From: JASLDZ01 sp965199975
GTDB lineage: Bacteria > Pseudomonadota > Alphaproteobacteria > Caulobacterales > Caulobacteraceae
Assembly: GCA_965199975.1 (NCBI GenBank)
Contig: OZ241340.1
Span: forward strand, 434,001-498,000
Length of the DNA: 64,000 nucleotides
Direction of reading: 5' to 3'
The notes below the pieces were generated by a model. That model was given only the letters and a program-made list of their open reading frames with translations. It was not told the origin of the DNA and did not search any database. The translations under genes and the position numbers were made by a program. Of the stretch, positions 26,277 to 35,358 are shown piece by piece; position 1 is the stretch's first letter, and every line of letters starts with the position of its first letter.

Positions 26277-28067
26277 ATGCCCGCCTACCAGTTCGTCGAC
26301 CACAGCTTCGATGTCGTGGTGGTGGGCGCAGGGGGCGCCGGCCTGCGCGCGGCGCTGGGCTGCGCCCAGGCGGGGCTGCGCACCGCGTGCGTGACCAAGG
26401 TCTTCCCCACGCGTTCGCATACGGTGGCGGCGCAGGGCGGCATCTCCGCCAGCCTTGGCAACATGATGCCCGACGACTGGCGCTGGCACATGTACGACAC
26501 CGTCAAGGGCGCCGACTGGCTGGGCGACCAGGACGCCATCGAATACCTCGCCCGCAACGCGCCGGACGCGGTCTACGAGCTGGAGCACTGGGGCGTGCCC
26601 TTCTCGCGCACCGAGGAGGGCCGCATCTACCAGCGCGCCTTCGGCGGCATGACGCGCGACTTCGGCGCCGGCCCCATGCAGCGCACCTGCGCCGCGGCCG
26701 ACCGCACCGGCCACGCCATCCTGCACACGCTCTACGGCCAGAGCGTGCGGCGTTCGGTGGAGTTCTTCATCGAGTTCTTCGCGCTCGACCTCGTGATGGA
26801 CGACGAGGGCGTCTGCCGCGGCGTCACCGCCTGGAAGCTGGACGACGGCACCCTGCATCGCTTCTCGGCCCAGAAGGTGATCCTGGCCACCGGCGGGTAT
26901 GGCCGAGCCTACTTCTCCTGCACCTCCGCCCACACCTGCACGGGCGACGGCAACGCCATGGTGCTGCGCGCCGGCCTGCCGCTGCAGGACATGGAGTTCG
27001 TGCAGTTCCATCCCACCGGCGTCTACGGCGCAGGCTGCCTGATTACAGAGGGGGTGCGCGGCGAGGGCGGCTACCTCACCAACGCCGAGGGGGAGCGTTT
27101 CATGGAGCGCTATGCGCCGAGCGCCAAGGACCTCGCCTCGCGCGACGTGGTCAGCCGCGCCATGACCATCGAGATCAAGGAGGGCAGGGGCGTGGGTCCG
27201 AAGAAGGACCACATCTTCCTGCACCTCGACCACCTCGACCCGGCGATCATCCACGAGCGGCTGCCCGGCATCTCCGAGACCGCGCGCATCTTCGCCGGCG
27301 TCGACGTGACGCGCGAGCCGATCCCGGTGCTGCCGACGGTCCACTACAACATGGGCGGCATCCCCACTAACTACCACGGCGAGGTGCTGACCAAGGTCGG
27401 CGGCGATCCCGACAGCGTGGTGCAGGGCCTGATGGCGGTGGGCGAGGCGGCCTGCGTCAGCGTGCACGGCGCCAACCGGCTCGGCTCCAACTCGCTCACC
27501 GACCTCGTGGTGTTCGGCCGCGCCGCAGGCCTGCGCGCCGGCGAAACGCTGAAGGCGGGCGACAGCAAGCCCGAGACCAAGGACGCGTGGTCGGAAAAGG
27601 CGATCGCCCGCTTCGATCGGCTGCGCCACGCGGACGGCTCGACCACCACGGCCAAATTGCGCGACGACATGCAGCGCGCCATGCAGGAGGATGTGGCCGT
27701 CTTCCGCACCGGAGAGACGCTGGACCAGGGCCTGGCGCGCATCGAGGACGTGCACGCCCGCTCGGCCGACATCAGCGTCACCGACCGCGGCATGATCTGG
27801 AACACCGACCTGATGGAGACGCTGGAGTACGATAACCTGATCCAGCAGGCGGTCGTCACCGTCGCCTCGGCCGTCAACCGCCAGGAGAGCCGAGGCGCCC
27901 ACGCCCGCGAGGACTTCCCCGACCGCAACGACGGCGAGTGGATGAAGCACACCCTAGCCTGGCTCGACACAGCCACTGGCAAGGTGAAGCTCGATTACCG
28001 CCCAGTACACGCCTACACCATGAGCAACGACGTAGCTTACATCCCGCCAAAGGCGCGGGTGTACTGA
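26277..28067 (+). CDS. sdhA: Succinate dehydrogenase flavoprotein subunit
   Basis: A 596-residue catalytic subunit that oxidises succinate to fumarate in the TCA cycle and respiratory chain. VVVVGAGGAGLRAALG (residues 13-28) binds FAD, and SHTVAAQGGISASLG contains the His that carries the covalent flavin. FHPTGVYGAG (about 244-253), RGEGGYL (about 262-268) and NRLGSNSLTDLVVFG (about 400-414) form the active site. The usual partner sdhB is not found after it; the next gene is comM on the other strand. Length matches the family. Confidence 0.97.
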   Translation: MPAYQFVDHSFDVVVVGAGGAGLRAALGCAQAGLRTACVTKVFPTRSHTVAAQGGISASLGNMMPDDWRWHMYDTVKGADWLGDQDAIEYLARNAPDAVYELEHWGVPFSRTEEGRIYQRAFGGMTRDFGAGPMQRTCAAADRTGHAILHTLYGQSVRRSVEFFIEFFALDLVMDDEGVCRGVTAWKLDDGTLHRFSAQKVILATGGYGRAYFSCTSAHTCTGDGNAMVLRAGLPLQDMEFVQFHPTGVYGAGCLITEGVRGEGGYLTNAEGERFMERYAPSAKDLASRDVVSRAMTIEIKEGRGVGPKKDHIFLHLDHLDPAIIHERLPGISETARIFAGVDVTREPIPVLPTVHYNMGGIPTNYHGEVLTKVGGDPDSVVQGLMAVGEAACVSVHGANRLGSNSLTDLVVFGRAAGLRAGETLKAGDSKPETKDAWSEKAIARFDRLRHADGSTTTAKLRDDMQRAMQEDVAVFRTGETLDQGLARIEDVHARSADISVTDRGMIWNTDLMETLEYDNLIQQAVVTVASAVNRQESRGAHAREDFPDRNDGEWMKHTLAWLDTATGKVKLDYRPVHAYTMSNDVAYIPPKARVY

Positions 28068-28093
28068 GGGCTTGAGGGCTTCTTCAACTCCGA

Positions 28094-28117
28094 TGTTCCC
28101 GGCGAAAGCCGGGAGCA
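28094..28117. terminator. Hairpin between convergent sdhA and comM
   Basis: A stem of about 10 bp (core CCCGGC / GCCGGG, extended by T-A, G-U, G-C and T-A pairs) closed by a GAAA tetraloop. It sits 27 bp past the sdhA stop and 10 bp past the comM stop on the other strand. There is no long T-tract, so it may be a bidirectional transcript-end hairpin without being a classic intrinsic terminator. Confidence 0.5.
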
Positions 28118-28127
28118 TTGGGAGCGG

Positions 28128-29687
28128 TCAAGCGAGCCGGGGCATACGTCGCTCTACCCGCTCCAACTTCTGCGCGCCCTGCGGCTGGACCGTGCGCCGG
28201 TGGATCAGCGCCTCAGCCACATGCGACCGGCGCACGGCGTCCGACCCGCCGAGGTCGGCGATGGTGCGCGCCAGTCGCAGCGTTCGCGTCCAACCGCGGG
28301 CGGTGAGGCCGCCCGCTTCCGCCGCGCGCGACAACAGCGCGCGGCCGGCCTCGTCGGGCGTGGCGATCCGCTCCAGAGCGTCGCCTTCGAGCATGGCGTT
28401 GAGCGCATCGGATCCTTCAGCGGAGGCGCGCGCCTCCTGCAAGGCGCGGGCTTGCAACACCCGCGCGCGCACCTCGGCGGTGCCCTCCGCGGGAGGGGGC
28501 AGGGCGAGGTCGGCGGGGGTGACCGGCGGCACGTCCACCTGCAAGTCGATGCGGTCCATCAGCGGGCCCGACACCCGGCTCTGATAGTCACGCTGGCAGC
28601 GCGGGGCCTTGCCGCACCAGCCCTTGCCTGCGCCGCCGTGGCCGCAGCGGCATGGATTCATCGCCGCCACGAGCTGTACCCGTGCGGGATAGCGGACATG
28701 AGCGTTGGCGCGCGCCACGATCACCTCCCCGGTTTCCAGCGGGCCGCGAAGTCCATCCAGGGCCTGCGGGCTGAATTCCGGAAGTTCATCCAGGAACAGG
28801 ACGCCGTTATGCGCCAGGCTGACCTCCCCTGGCTTGGCGCGCACGCCGCCGCCGGTTAGCGCCGCCAGGCTCGCCGAATGGTGCGGGCTGCGGAACGGCC
28901 GCGAGCGGGTCAGCTCGCCCTTGGCGATCAGCCCCGCCACCGACCACACCATGGAGGTCTCCAGCAGTTCCTTGGCCGAGAGCGGCGGCAGGAGCCCCGG
29001 CAGGCGCTGCGCCAGCATCGATTTGCCCGAGCCGGGCGGGCCGGTGAAGGCCAGGTTGTGGCCGCCGGCCGCGGCGATCTCCAGGGCGCGCTTGGCGCTC
29101 TCCTGCCCCTTCACCTCGCGCAGGTCGCGCCCGGGCGGCCCCTCGCGCACGGCGCCAGGCTCGGGCGGGCTCATCAGCTGGCTGCCGCGGAAGTGGTTGA
29201 CCACCGCGATCAGCGAGCGCGGCGCCAGGATGCGCACCTCCCCAGCCCACGCCGCCTCCGCCCCACAGGCCTCGGGGCAGAGCAGGCCCAGCCCCATCTG
29301 CGAGGCCGCCAGCGCCGCAGGAAGTGCGCCGGCGGTGGGGGCGATCTGCCCGTCCAGCCCCAGCTCGCCAAAGGCCATCCACCCCTGCAGCGCGTCCGCC
29401 TCGATCACCCCCATGGCCGCCATCAAAGCGAGCGCGATCGGCAGATCGTAGTGGCTGCCCTCCTTCGGGAGGTCGGCCGGAGCGAGGTTGGCCACCCAGC
29501 GCTGGTTGGGCAGCGCCAGGCCCAGGGCGGCGAGGGCGGCGCGCACCCGCTCGCGGCTCTCGGCCACCGCCTTGTCCCCCAGCCCCACCAGCATGAAGGC
29601 GGGCGGACCGGAGGAGGCCTGCACCTCCACGTCGACCCGTCGCGCCTCCACGCCCTCGAACGCCACCGTGACCACCCGCGCCGCCAT
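28128..29687 (-). CDS. comM: Mg-chelatase-like AAA+ ATPase ComM (YifB)
   Basis: A 519-residue hexameric helicase-type ATPase that in other bacteria promotes branch migration during integration of DNA in natural transformation. The N-terminal Lon-protease-like domain ends near residue 165. The AAA+ core has Walker A GPPGSGKS (about residues 215-222) and Walker B VLFLDELPEF (about 291-300), with FRSPHHSAS between. A C-terminal four-helix domain follows the Cys-rich loop (NPCRCGHGG). A GAAC-N7-GAAC LexA box lies about 57 bp upstream, so damage induction is likely. Confidence 0.93.
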   Translation of the reverse strand: MAARVVTVAFEGVEARRVDVEVQASSGPPAFMLVGLGDKAVAESRERVRAALAALGLALPNQRWVANLAPADLPKEGSHYDLPIALALMAAMGVIEADALQGWMAFGELGLDGQIAPTAGALPAALAASQMGLGLLCPEACGAEAAWAGEVRILAPRSLIAVVNHFRGSQLMSPPEPGAVREGPPGRDLREVKGQESAKRALEIAAAGGHNLAFTGPPGSGKSMLAQRLPGLLPPLSAKELLETSMVWSVAGLIAKGELTRSRPFRSPHHSASLAALTGGGVRAKPGEVSLAHNGVLFLDELPEFSPQALDGLRGPLETGEVIVARANAHVRYPARVQLVAAMNPCRCGHGGAGKGWCGKAPRCQRDYQSRVSGPLMDRIDLQVDVPPVTPADLALPPPAEGTAEVRARVLQARALQEARASAEGSDALNAMLEGDALERIATPDEAGRALLSRAAEAGGLTARGWTRTLRLARTIADLGGSDAVRRSHVAEALIHRRTVQPQGAQKLERVERRMPRLA

Positions 29688-29743
29688 CGCGCAAACCCTC
29701 CACAGCCCCGGCGGAGTTAACGGTTAAAATCGGAACGTGTAAA

Positions 29744-29758
29744 GAACACAGAGCGAAC
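29744..29758. promoter_or_regulatory. LexA (SOS) box upstream of comM
   Basis: GAAC-ACAGAGC-GAAC, read on the comM strand as GTTC-N7-GTTC. This is the direct-repeat LexA operator of Alphaproteobacteria, with both tetramers perfect and the 7-bp spacer exact. It lies 57 bp before the comM start. The only gene it can serve on this side is comM, as thiE ends at 29789 and points the same way. Confidence 0.7.
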
Positions 29759-29788
29759 AACCCGCGATGTTAACCACGTCGCCTATGG

Positions 29789-30442
29789 TTAACGCGGGCG
29801 CGCGGCGACGCCCGCCGCCGCCTCGCCGGCCAGTTCCACCACCGCCCGTTGCGGTCCGTCCGGGTATGACCACACGCCCGCCGACACCGCCAGGAAGTCG
29901 GCCCCTGCGCGCGCCACCTCGCAGGCGTTCGCAGCCGTGATCCCCCCGATGGCGACGCACGGCGTCTCCATGTGGCCCTGCCAGCCGGTCAGCAGATCGA
30001 GCGGCGCAAGGGCAGGCGCAAACTTGGTGGTGGTCGCGAACATCGCGCCGAAGGCCACATAGTCGGCTCCCGCCTCGGCCGCCTCGAAGGCCAGGTGCAG
30101 GCTGTCGTGGCAGGTGACCCCGACGATGCGTTCGCGCCCCATCACCCGTCGCGCCTGGGCGTATGGAGCGTCTTCCTGGCCGACATGCACGCCGTCGCAG
30201 CCGAGCGTGGCGGCGAGGTCGGGGCGGTCGTTGAGGATCACCGCGCAACCGGCCGCCTGGGCGGGGCCGGTGACGGCGCGCACGGCGGCGGCGACCGCCT
30301 CGTCCGACGCACCTTTGAGGCGCACCTGCAGCACGGCGACCTCGCCACCCGTGAACGCCTGCTCCAGCGCTGAAACGAAGGCGTCCAGGTCGGGCAGGGC
30401 GGGCGGGGTGATGAGATAGAGCCGGCAGTCGGGCGCAGTCAT
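29789..30442 (-). CDS. thiE: Thiamine phosphate synthase
   Basis: A 217-residue TIM-barrel enzyme that couples HMP-pyrophosphate with the thiazole phosphate to give thiamine monophosphate. LYLITPP opens the barrel, followed by VLQVRLKG (substrate Gln/Arg/Lys, about residues 38-45), ILNDRPDLAATLGCDGVHVGQED (about 70-92 in pattern) and the phosphate loop AIGGITAAN (about 166-174). The start at 30442 is chosen because an upstream in-frame Met adds only Arg-rich residues. A second, weaker ThiE homologue lies at 55397. Confidence 0.88.
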   Translation of the reverse strand: MTAPDCRLYLITPPALPDLDAFVSALEQAFTGGEVAVLQVRLKGASDEAVAAAVRAVTGPAQAAGCAVILNDRPDLAATLGCDGVHVGQEDAPYAQARRVMGRERIVGVTCHDSLHLAFEAAEAGADYVAFGAMFATTTKFAPALAPLDLLTGWQGHMETPCVAIGGITAANACEVARAGADFLAVSAGVWSYPDGPQRAVVELAGEAAAGVAARPR

Positions 30443-30496
30443 GGTGGGCGAGGTGCGGCGGCGCAGGCGCGGCGTCAACCGCCCGCCACCATGATG

Positions 30497-30511
30497 CTAA
30501 ACGCGTCTTAA
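30497..30511. promoter_or_regulatory. CtrA-like box upstream of ftsK
   Basis: CTAA-ACGCGTC-TTAA followed by C: one mismatch to the TTAA-N7-TTAAC site of the Caulobacter cell-cycle regulator CtrA. It lies 68 bp upstream of the ftsK start and 55 bp from the divergent thiE start. The match is short, and its use for ftsK is inferred. Confidence 0.35.
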
Positions 30512-30578
30512 CCCCCGCACCCGCAGAGAGAGGCGAGTGGTTCGGCGCCCCGGTCGTGGGCGCGCGAGGGAGTGCGGC

Positions 30579-33047
30579 ATGGCGGATGCGGCGGCGGCGC
30601 GAGGGGCCCGGCGGGCGGCGGCGACGACGCCCGCCTGGGTGCGCGGCCTGCGTGTGGCCCGCTGGACCTGGCGATCGCGGATGGTGGCGCGGGCGCGGGG
30701 CCTGGCGCTCGCGGCCGGCGGCATGATGGTGGTGGCGGCGCTGGCGAGCTGGCGCGCGGCCGATCCCTCGTTCGACGTGAGTTCGCCCGAGCGGGTGAGC
30801 AACCTGCTCGGGGCCTTCGGCGCCACCGTCGCCGACCTCGCCCTGCAGGGCCTGGGTCTCTCCTCGTGGGCGCTGGCGCTGCTATTCGTGCTGTTCGGCG
30901 CGGGGCGCGTGCTGGCGGCCGACCCCGACGCGACCCGACCCGCGCAGCGCTGGCGCGCGCTGGCCGGCGCGGCGGGCGTGCTGCTGCTGGCCTCGGCGCT
31001 CGCCGCGGCGCCCGCCCCGCGGGCCTGGCCGCTGGCGCGCGGCTTGGGCGGGCTCGGGGGCGACGGCCTCCTGGCCCTGCTGGCGTGGCCGCTGCGCGCC
31101 CTGCATGTGACGGGGTCGCGCTCGATCACCGCCGCGCTAGGCGCGGTGCTGGCCGTCGCCGCCCTCGCCGCCTCGACGGGCGTGCGTCGCGAGGACCTCG
31201 CCGCCGGGCTCGCATGGCTCGCCGCTGCGCGTGAGCGCGCCCGCGCCGCCGCACCGCCGCCGCGTCCAGCGCCCGTCCGGCGTGGCCGTGGGATCGATCC
31301 CTCATCCGAGGCCGCCCCGGTTGCGCCGCCCGCAGCGCGAGCGGAACCGCTCCCCTTCACCCTGGTCGAGCCCGATGCGCCGCTGCCGCCGCTCGCCGGC
31401 GACGAGGACGAGGCGCCGCCCTTCGACCTGGCCGATATCCCTCTCGACACCCCGCTCTCGGTGGCCGCGCCCAAGCCGGCGGCCAAGCCGTCGGGGCGCG
31501 AGGCGCGGGAGATGCAGAAGGAGCTCGCGCTGGAGCCCGTCGGCGGCTTCCAGCTGCCCGAGCTGGCCATGCTCTCCAAGCCCAAGCCGCGGCAGGCAAG
31601 CTACGACGAGGGAGCCCTGCGCCAGAACGCGCGCATGCTGGAAGGCGTGCTGGCCGAGTTCGGGGTGAAGGGGCAGATCGACCAGATCCGCCCCGGCCCG
31701 GTGGTGACGCTCTACGAACTGGTGCCGGCGCCGGGGGTCAAAAGCTCGCGGGTGATCTCGCTGGCCGACGACATCGCCCGTTCCATGAGCGCGCGATCGG
31801 CGCGCGTCAGCGTGGTGCAGGGGCGCAACGCCATCGGCATCGAGCTGCCCAACCACCGGCGCGAGACGGTGTACCTGCGCGACCTCCTGGCCTCGGCCGA
31901 GTTCGAGAAGAGCGGCCACGGCCTGCCGATGGCGCTGGGCGAGAGCATCGGCGGCGAGCCCTACATCGCCGACCTGGCCAAGATGCCCCACCTGCTCATC
32001 GCGGGCACCACCGGCTCCGGCAAGTCGGTGGGGGTCAACGCCATGATCCTGTCGATCCTCTACCGCCTGCCGCCCGACCAGTGCCGCTTCATCATGATCG
32101 ACCCCAAGATGCTGGAGCTCAGCGTCTACGACGGCATCCCGCACCTGCTGGCGCCTGTGGTCACCGACCCCAAGAAGGCCATTGTGGCGCTGAAGTGGAC
32201 GGTGAAGGAGATGGAGAACCGCTATCGCCTGATGTCCAAGATCGGCGTGCGCAACATCGGCGGCTACAACGAGAAGGCGCGCGACGCGATCGCCAAGAAC
32301 GAACGCTTCTCGCGCACGGTGCAGACCGGCTTCGACGACGCCGGCCGCCCGATCTACGAGAGCGACGAGTTCACGCCCGAGCCCATGCCCTTCCTGGTCG
32401 TTGTCATCGACGAGGTGGCCGACCTGATGATGGTCGCCGGCAAGGACATCGAGGGCGCGGTGCAGCGGCTGGCGCAGATGGCGCGGGCGGCGGGCATCCA
32501 CCTGATCATGGCAACCCAGCGCCCCTCGGTGGACGTGATCACCGGCACCATCAAGGCCAACTTCCCCACCCGGATCAGCTTCCAGGTCACCTCCAAGATC
32601 GACGCCCGCACCATACTGGGCGAGCAGGGCGCCGAGCAGCTCTTGGGCCAGGGCGACATGCTCTACATGGCCGGCGGCGGGCGGGTGACGCGCCTGCACG
32701 GCCCCTTCGTGTCCGACGGCGAGGTCGAGACGGTGGCCAAGTTCCTGCGCGACCAGGGCCTGCCCAACTACCTCGACGAAGTGACCGCCGCCCCGGACGA
32801 GGACGAGGACGGCGGCGGCTACGGCGGCGAGAGCGCAGGCGGCGAGGGCGCGGAGCTCTACGACCAGGCGGTGGCGGTGGTGACGCGCGACCGCAAGGCC
32901 TCGACCAGCTACGTCCAGCGGCGCCTGCAGATCGGCTACAACCGCGCCGCCTCCCTGATCGAGCGCATGGAGAAGGAGGGCGTGGTGGGCGCCGCCAATC
33001 ACGCCGGCAAGCGCGAGGTGCTGGCCGCCCCGCCCCCGCCTTTGTGA
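30579..33047 (+). CDS. ftsK: DNA translocase FtsK
   Basis: An 822-residue septal DNA pump that clears chromosome termini during division. The N-terminal 200 residues hold hydrophobic segments for membrane anchoring, then a Pro/Ala-rich linker. The motor has Walker A AGTTGSGKSVGVNAM (about residues 472-486) and Walker B FLVVVIDEVADLMM (about 605-618). The C-terminal gamma domain (YDQAVAVVTRDRKASTSYVQRRLQIGYNRAA in pattern, about 762-792) is the winged helix that reads KOPS sequences. GAGGGA precedes the start. A CtrA-like box lies upstream. Confidence 0.95.
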   Translation: MADAAAARGARRAAATTPAWVRGLRVARWTWRSRMVARARGLALAAGGMMVVAALASWRAADPSFDVSSPERVSNLLGAFGATVADLALQGLGLSSWALALLFVLFGAGRVLAADPDATRPAQRWRALAGAAGVLLLASALAAAPAPRAWPLARGLGGLGGDGLLALLAWPLRALHVTGSRSITAALGAVLAVAALAASTGVRREDLAAGLAWLAAARERARAAAPPPRPAPVRRGRGIDPSSEAAPVAPPAARAEPLPFTLVEPDAPLPPLAGDEDEAPPFDLADIPLDTPLSVAAPKPAAKPSGREAREMQKELALEPVGGFQLPELAMLSKPKPRQASYDEGALRQNARMLEGVLAEFGVKGQIDQIRPGPVVTLYELVPAPGVKSSRVISLADDIARSMSARSARVSVVQGRNAIGIELPNHRRETVYLRDLLASAEFEKSGHGLPMALGESIGGEPYIADLAKMPHLLIAGTTGSGKSVGVNAMILSILYRLPPDQCRFIMIDPKMLELSVYDGIPHLLAPVVTDPKKAIVALKWTVKEMENRYRLMSKIGVRNIGGYNEKARDAIAKNERFSRTVQTGFDDAGRPIYESDEFTPEPMPFLVVVIDEVADLMMVAGKDIEGAVQRLAQMARAAGIHLIMATQRPSVDVITGTIKANFPTRISFQVTSKIDARTILGEQGAEQLLGQGDMLYMAGGGRVTRLHGPFVSDGEVETVAKFLRDQGLPNYLDEVTAAPDEDEDGGGYGGESAGGEGAELYDQAVAVVTRDRKASTSYVQRRLQIGYNRAASLIERMEKEGVVGAANHAGKREVLAAPPPPL

Positions 33048-33116
33048 TCGCAGCCGTCACATCCGCGGGGTAGGGTCGCTCCGACGGCCGGCTCCGCGGC
33101 CGCGGGAGACTGCGTC

Positions 33117-33488
33117 ATGAGCACCCAAGACGTCGCCGACGCCCTCGTCGCCATGTGGAAGCGCGGCGAGATGGACCAGAGCGGCGAGACCTACTGGGCT
33201 GACGACGTGGTCTCGCGCGAGGCCATGCAGGGCCCAATGCACGAGGTTCGCGGCAAACAGGCGGTGCGCGAGAAGGGCGAGTGGTGGGCCAAGACCCACG
33301 AGGTGCACAGCGCCACCTCCAGCGACGCCTACGTCAACGGCGACCAGTTCATCGTGCGTTTCGACATGGACATCACCAACAAGGAGAGCGGCGAGCGCAT
33401 GAAGATCGCCGAGATGGCGCTCTACCGCATCGAGAACGACAAGATCGCCGAGGAGACCTTCTTCTACGGCGCCCCGAGCCAGGGCTGA
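33117..33488 (+). CDS. SnoaL/NTF2-like protein
   Basis: A 123-residue protein of the NTF2-like cone fold. It begins with MSTQDVADALVAMWKRGEMD, a helix typical of SnoaL-like proteins, then YWADDVVSREAMQGPM, a conserved pocket segment, and ends with an LYRIENDKIAEETFFYG strand. GGGAGAC lies before the ATG. The family includes small isomerases, hydrolases and non-enzymatic binding proteins; no specific ligand can be named. Confidence 0.75.
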   Translation: MSTQDVADALVAMWKRGEMDQSGETYWADDVVSREAMQGPMHEVRGKQAVREKGEWWAKTHEVHSATSSDAYVNGDQFIVRFDMDITNKESGERMKIAEMALYRIENDKIAEETFFYGAPSQG

Positions 33489-33775
33489 TCGGGCTGATCG
33501 CCGCTGTCGGTCGAGGCGGCGGCTTCCGCGGCCGGCGCGCGGGCCAGGCACGGCATGACCAGGCCGACCGCGAGCGCCGCGGTGACGAGCCGAGGGCGCA
33601 GGCGCCCTCGGCCTCTCGCGTCTGCAGCCCGTCGGGGCTTTCCGCAACCTTAAGGTCAAGGCTCATCGGGCGCTAAGTGCTTCTCAAGATATGCGAGAAG
33701 CAAGACCCCGCCGCGTTCCTGGTCAGTCAGCAACGCCCCGGCCTGAAAGGCTTTCACCCACACCTCAGACTCCTG

Positions 33776-35257
33776 CTACGGAAGGCGCGCCGGAGATAGA
33801 CCTGCAGCCGCCTTGAGAATCGCTTCCCGGATTGCACGCAGTTGCCGGAGGTTGTCCTCTCCGCTGATGGTGTCGATCAGCGGAGAATGATCGCGAGCCG
33901 AGACGCCTTGCCCGGTCAGAACGGCGAACCAGCTGGCGTCGCGGAACAGCTCCTCGGATGCGAGCATGATGCGGCCCGAGCCGCGGTACTGCTCGAGCTT
34001 GTAGGCCAGGCTCGAAGGTGGCGACGCATGCTGGCAGGCGCGCCACATGGGGTCGTCGCGCCCCGCGGTCTGGCGATAGTGCAGGATGAGGAAGTCGCGC
34101 ACCTCCTCCATCTCGCGCGCGAACACGCGCTCGAACTGCTCGGCCAGGAGGGGATCGCAGTCGCGCGCCGGCCACAGCGAGAGCAGCTTGGCGATGCCGC
34201 TCTGGATCATGTGGATGCTGGTCGACTCGAGCGGCTCGAGGAAGCCCGAGGACAGGCCGATGGCCACCACGTTCTTGACCCAGCTGCGCCTGCGCCGGCC
34301 GGGCGTGAAGCGGATCAGCCGCGGCTCGGCCAGCGGCGGGCTCTCCAGGGCGGCCAACAGATCCGCGCGGGCCTCCTCCGGCGGCTGGAAGCGGCTGGCG
34401 AAGACGTAGCCGTTGCCTACCCGGTGCTGCAGCGGAATGCGCCAGCGCCAGCCCGCGCGCCCGGCGGTGACGCCGGTATAGGGCGTTAAGGCGCCGGCCG
34501 CGGCGCAGGGCGCCGCCCAGGCCCCGTCGCACGGCAGCCACTCGGCCCAGGACTCGTAGCCGGTCTTCAGCGCGCCCTCGATGAGGAGAGCGCGAAAGCC
34601 CGAGCAGTCGATGAAGAGATCGCCCGCGACGCGCTCGCCCCGGTCGGTCTCGACGGCGGCGACGAACCCGGTCTCCCCGTCCTGTTCGACGCGCCCGACC
34701 CTGCCTTCGCGTCGCACGACGCCGCGGCCTTCGGCCAGCGTTCGCAAGTAGCGGGCATACAGGCCGGCGTCGAAGTGGAAGGCGTAGCCCAGAGTGGAGA
34801 GCAGCGACGTGGCGCTTGCGCCCGGCTTGGCGAACTTGCCCGCCAGCGCGGCCTGGGCGGTCAGGGAGAACGCGCTCGCCGCGGCGTCCAGCCCAGCCGC
34901 CCAGCCGCGGATCAGCCGATGGGGAAACATCTGGGCGTCGCCCGGCAGACCGAAGGTTCCGAACGGGTGGAAGTAATCCGAGCCCCCGCCGGTCCACCCG
35001 CGGAAGCGGATGCCGAGCTTGTAGGTGGCTTTGGTCTCCCGCATGAAGTCGGCTTCATCCAGGCCGATCAGCTGGTTGAACCAGTGGATCGTGGGGATTG
35101 TGGCTTCGCCCACGCCCACCGTGCCGATCTCGTCCGACTCCACGAGGGTCACCGCGCAGCCCGTGCGCTGCAGGACGGTGGAAAGCGCGGCCGCGGTCAT
35201 CCAGCCGGCGGTGCCGCCGCCCAGAATCACCACCGACCGGATGCGCGTGTCGACCAT
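33776..35257 (-). CDS. Tryptophan-halogenase-family flavoprotein
   Basis: A 493-residue flavin-dependent halogenase-like protein. GGGTAGWMTA (residues 13-22) binds FAD, GVGEATIP (about 48-55) is a family signature, and WRWRIPLQHR (about 262-271) matches the halogenase WxWxIP motif. The Lys expected to form the halogenating species is in TKATYKLGIRF near residue 80. In Caulobacterales such genes often sit beside TonB receptors for sugars, where true halogenation has not been shown for most. Here it follows the receptor gene on the same strand after about 100 bp, so it may act on the imported compound or be a diverged oxidase. Confidence 0.85.
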   Translation of the reverse strand: MVDTRIRSVVILGGGTAGWMTAAALSTVLQRTGCAVTLVESDEIGTVGVGEATIPTIHWFNQLIGLDEADFMRETKATYKLGIRFRGWTGGGSDYFHPFGTFGLPGDAQMFPHRLIRGWAAGLDAAASAFSLTAQAALAGKFAKPGASATSLLSTLGYAFHFDAGLYARYLRTLAEGRGVVRREGRVGRVEQDGETGFVAAVETDRGERVAGDLFIDCSGFRALLIEGALKTGYESWAEWLPCDGAWAAPCAAAGALTPYTGVTAGRAGWRWRIPLQHRVGNGYVFASRFQPPEEARADLLAALESPPLAEPRLIRFTPGRRRRSWVKNVVAIGLSSGFLEPLESTSIHMIQSGIAKLLSLWPARDCDPLLAEQFERVFAREMEEVRDFLILHYRQTAGRDDPMWRACQHASPPSSLAYKLEQYRGSGRIMLASEELFRDASWFAVLTGQGVSARDHSPLIDTISGEDNLRQLRAIREAILKAAAGLSPARLP

Positions 35258-35358
35258 GAGAGCGCCTGCCTAGCCCTTGCCCGACGAGGAGGCGAGCGGG
35301 AGAAGGACGGTTGGCGGCGGCCGACGCGCACGCCGCCGCCGCCGCCGAGCGGGGGCCT

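Noticed and set aside
25695..27950. 751-residue open frame on the minus strand
   Set aside because: It lies wholly opposite sdhC, sdhD and sdhA. Its His/Val/Gly-rich composition is the mirror of GC-rich codons and shows no domain.
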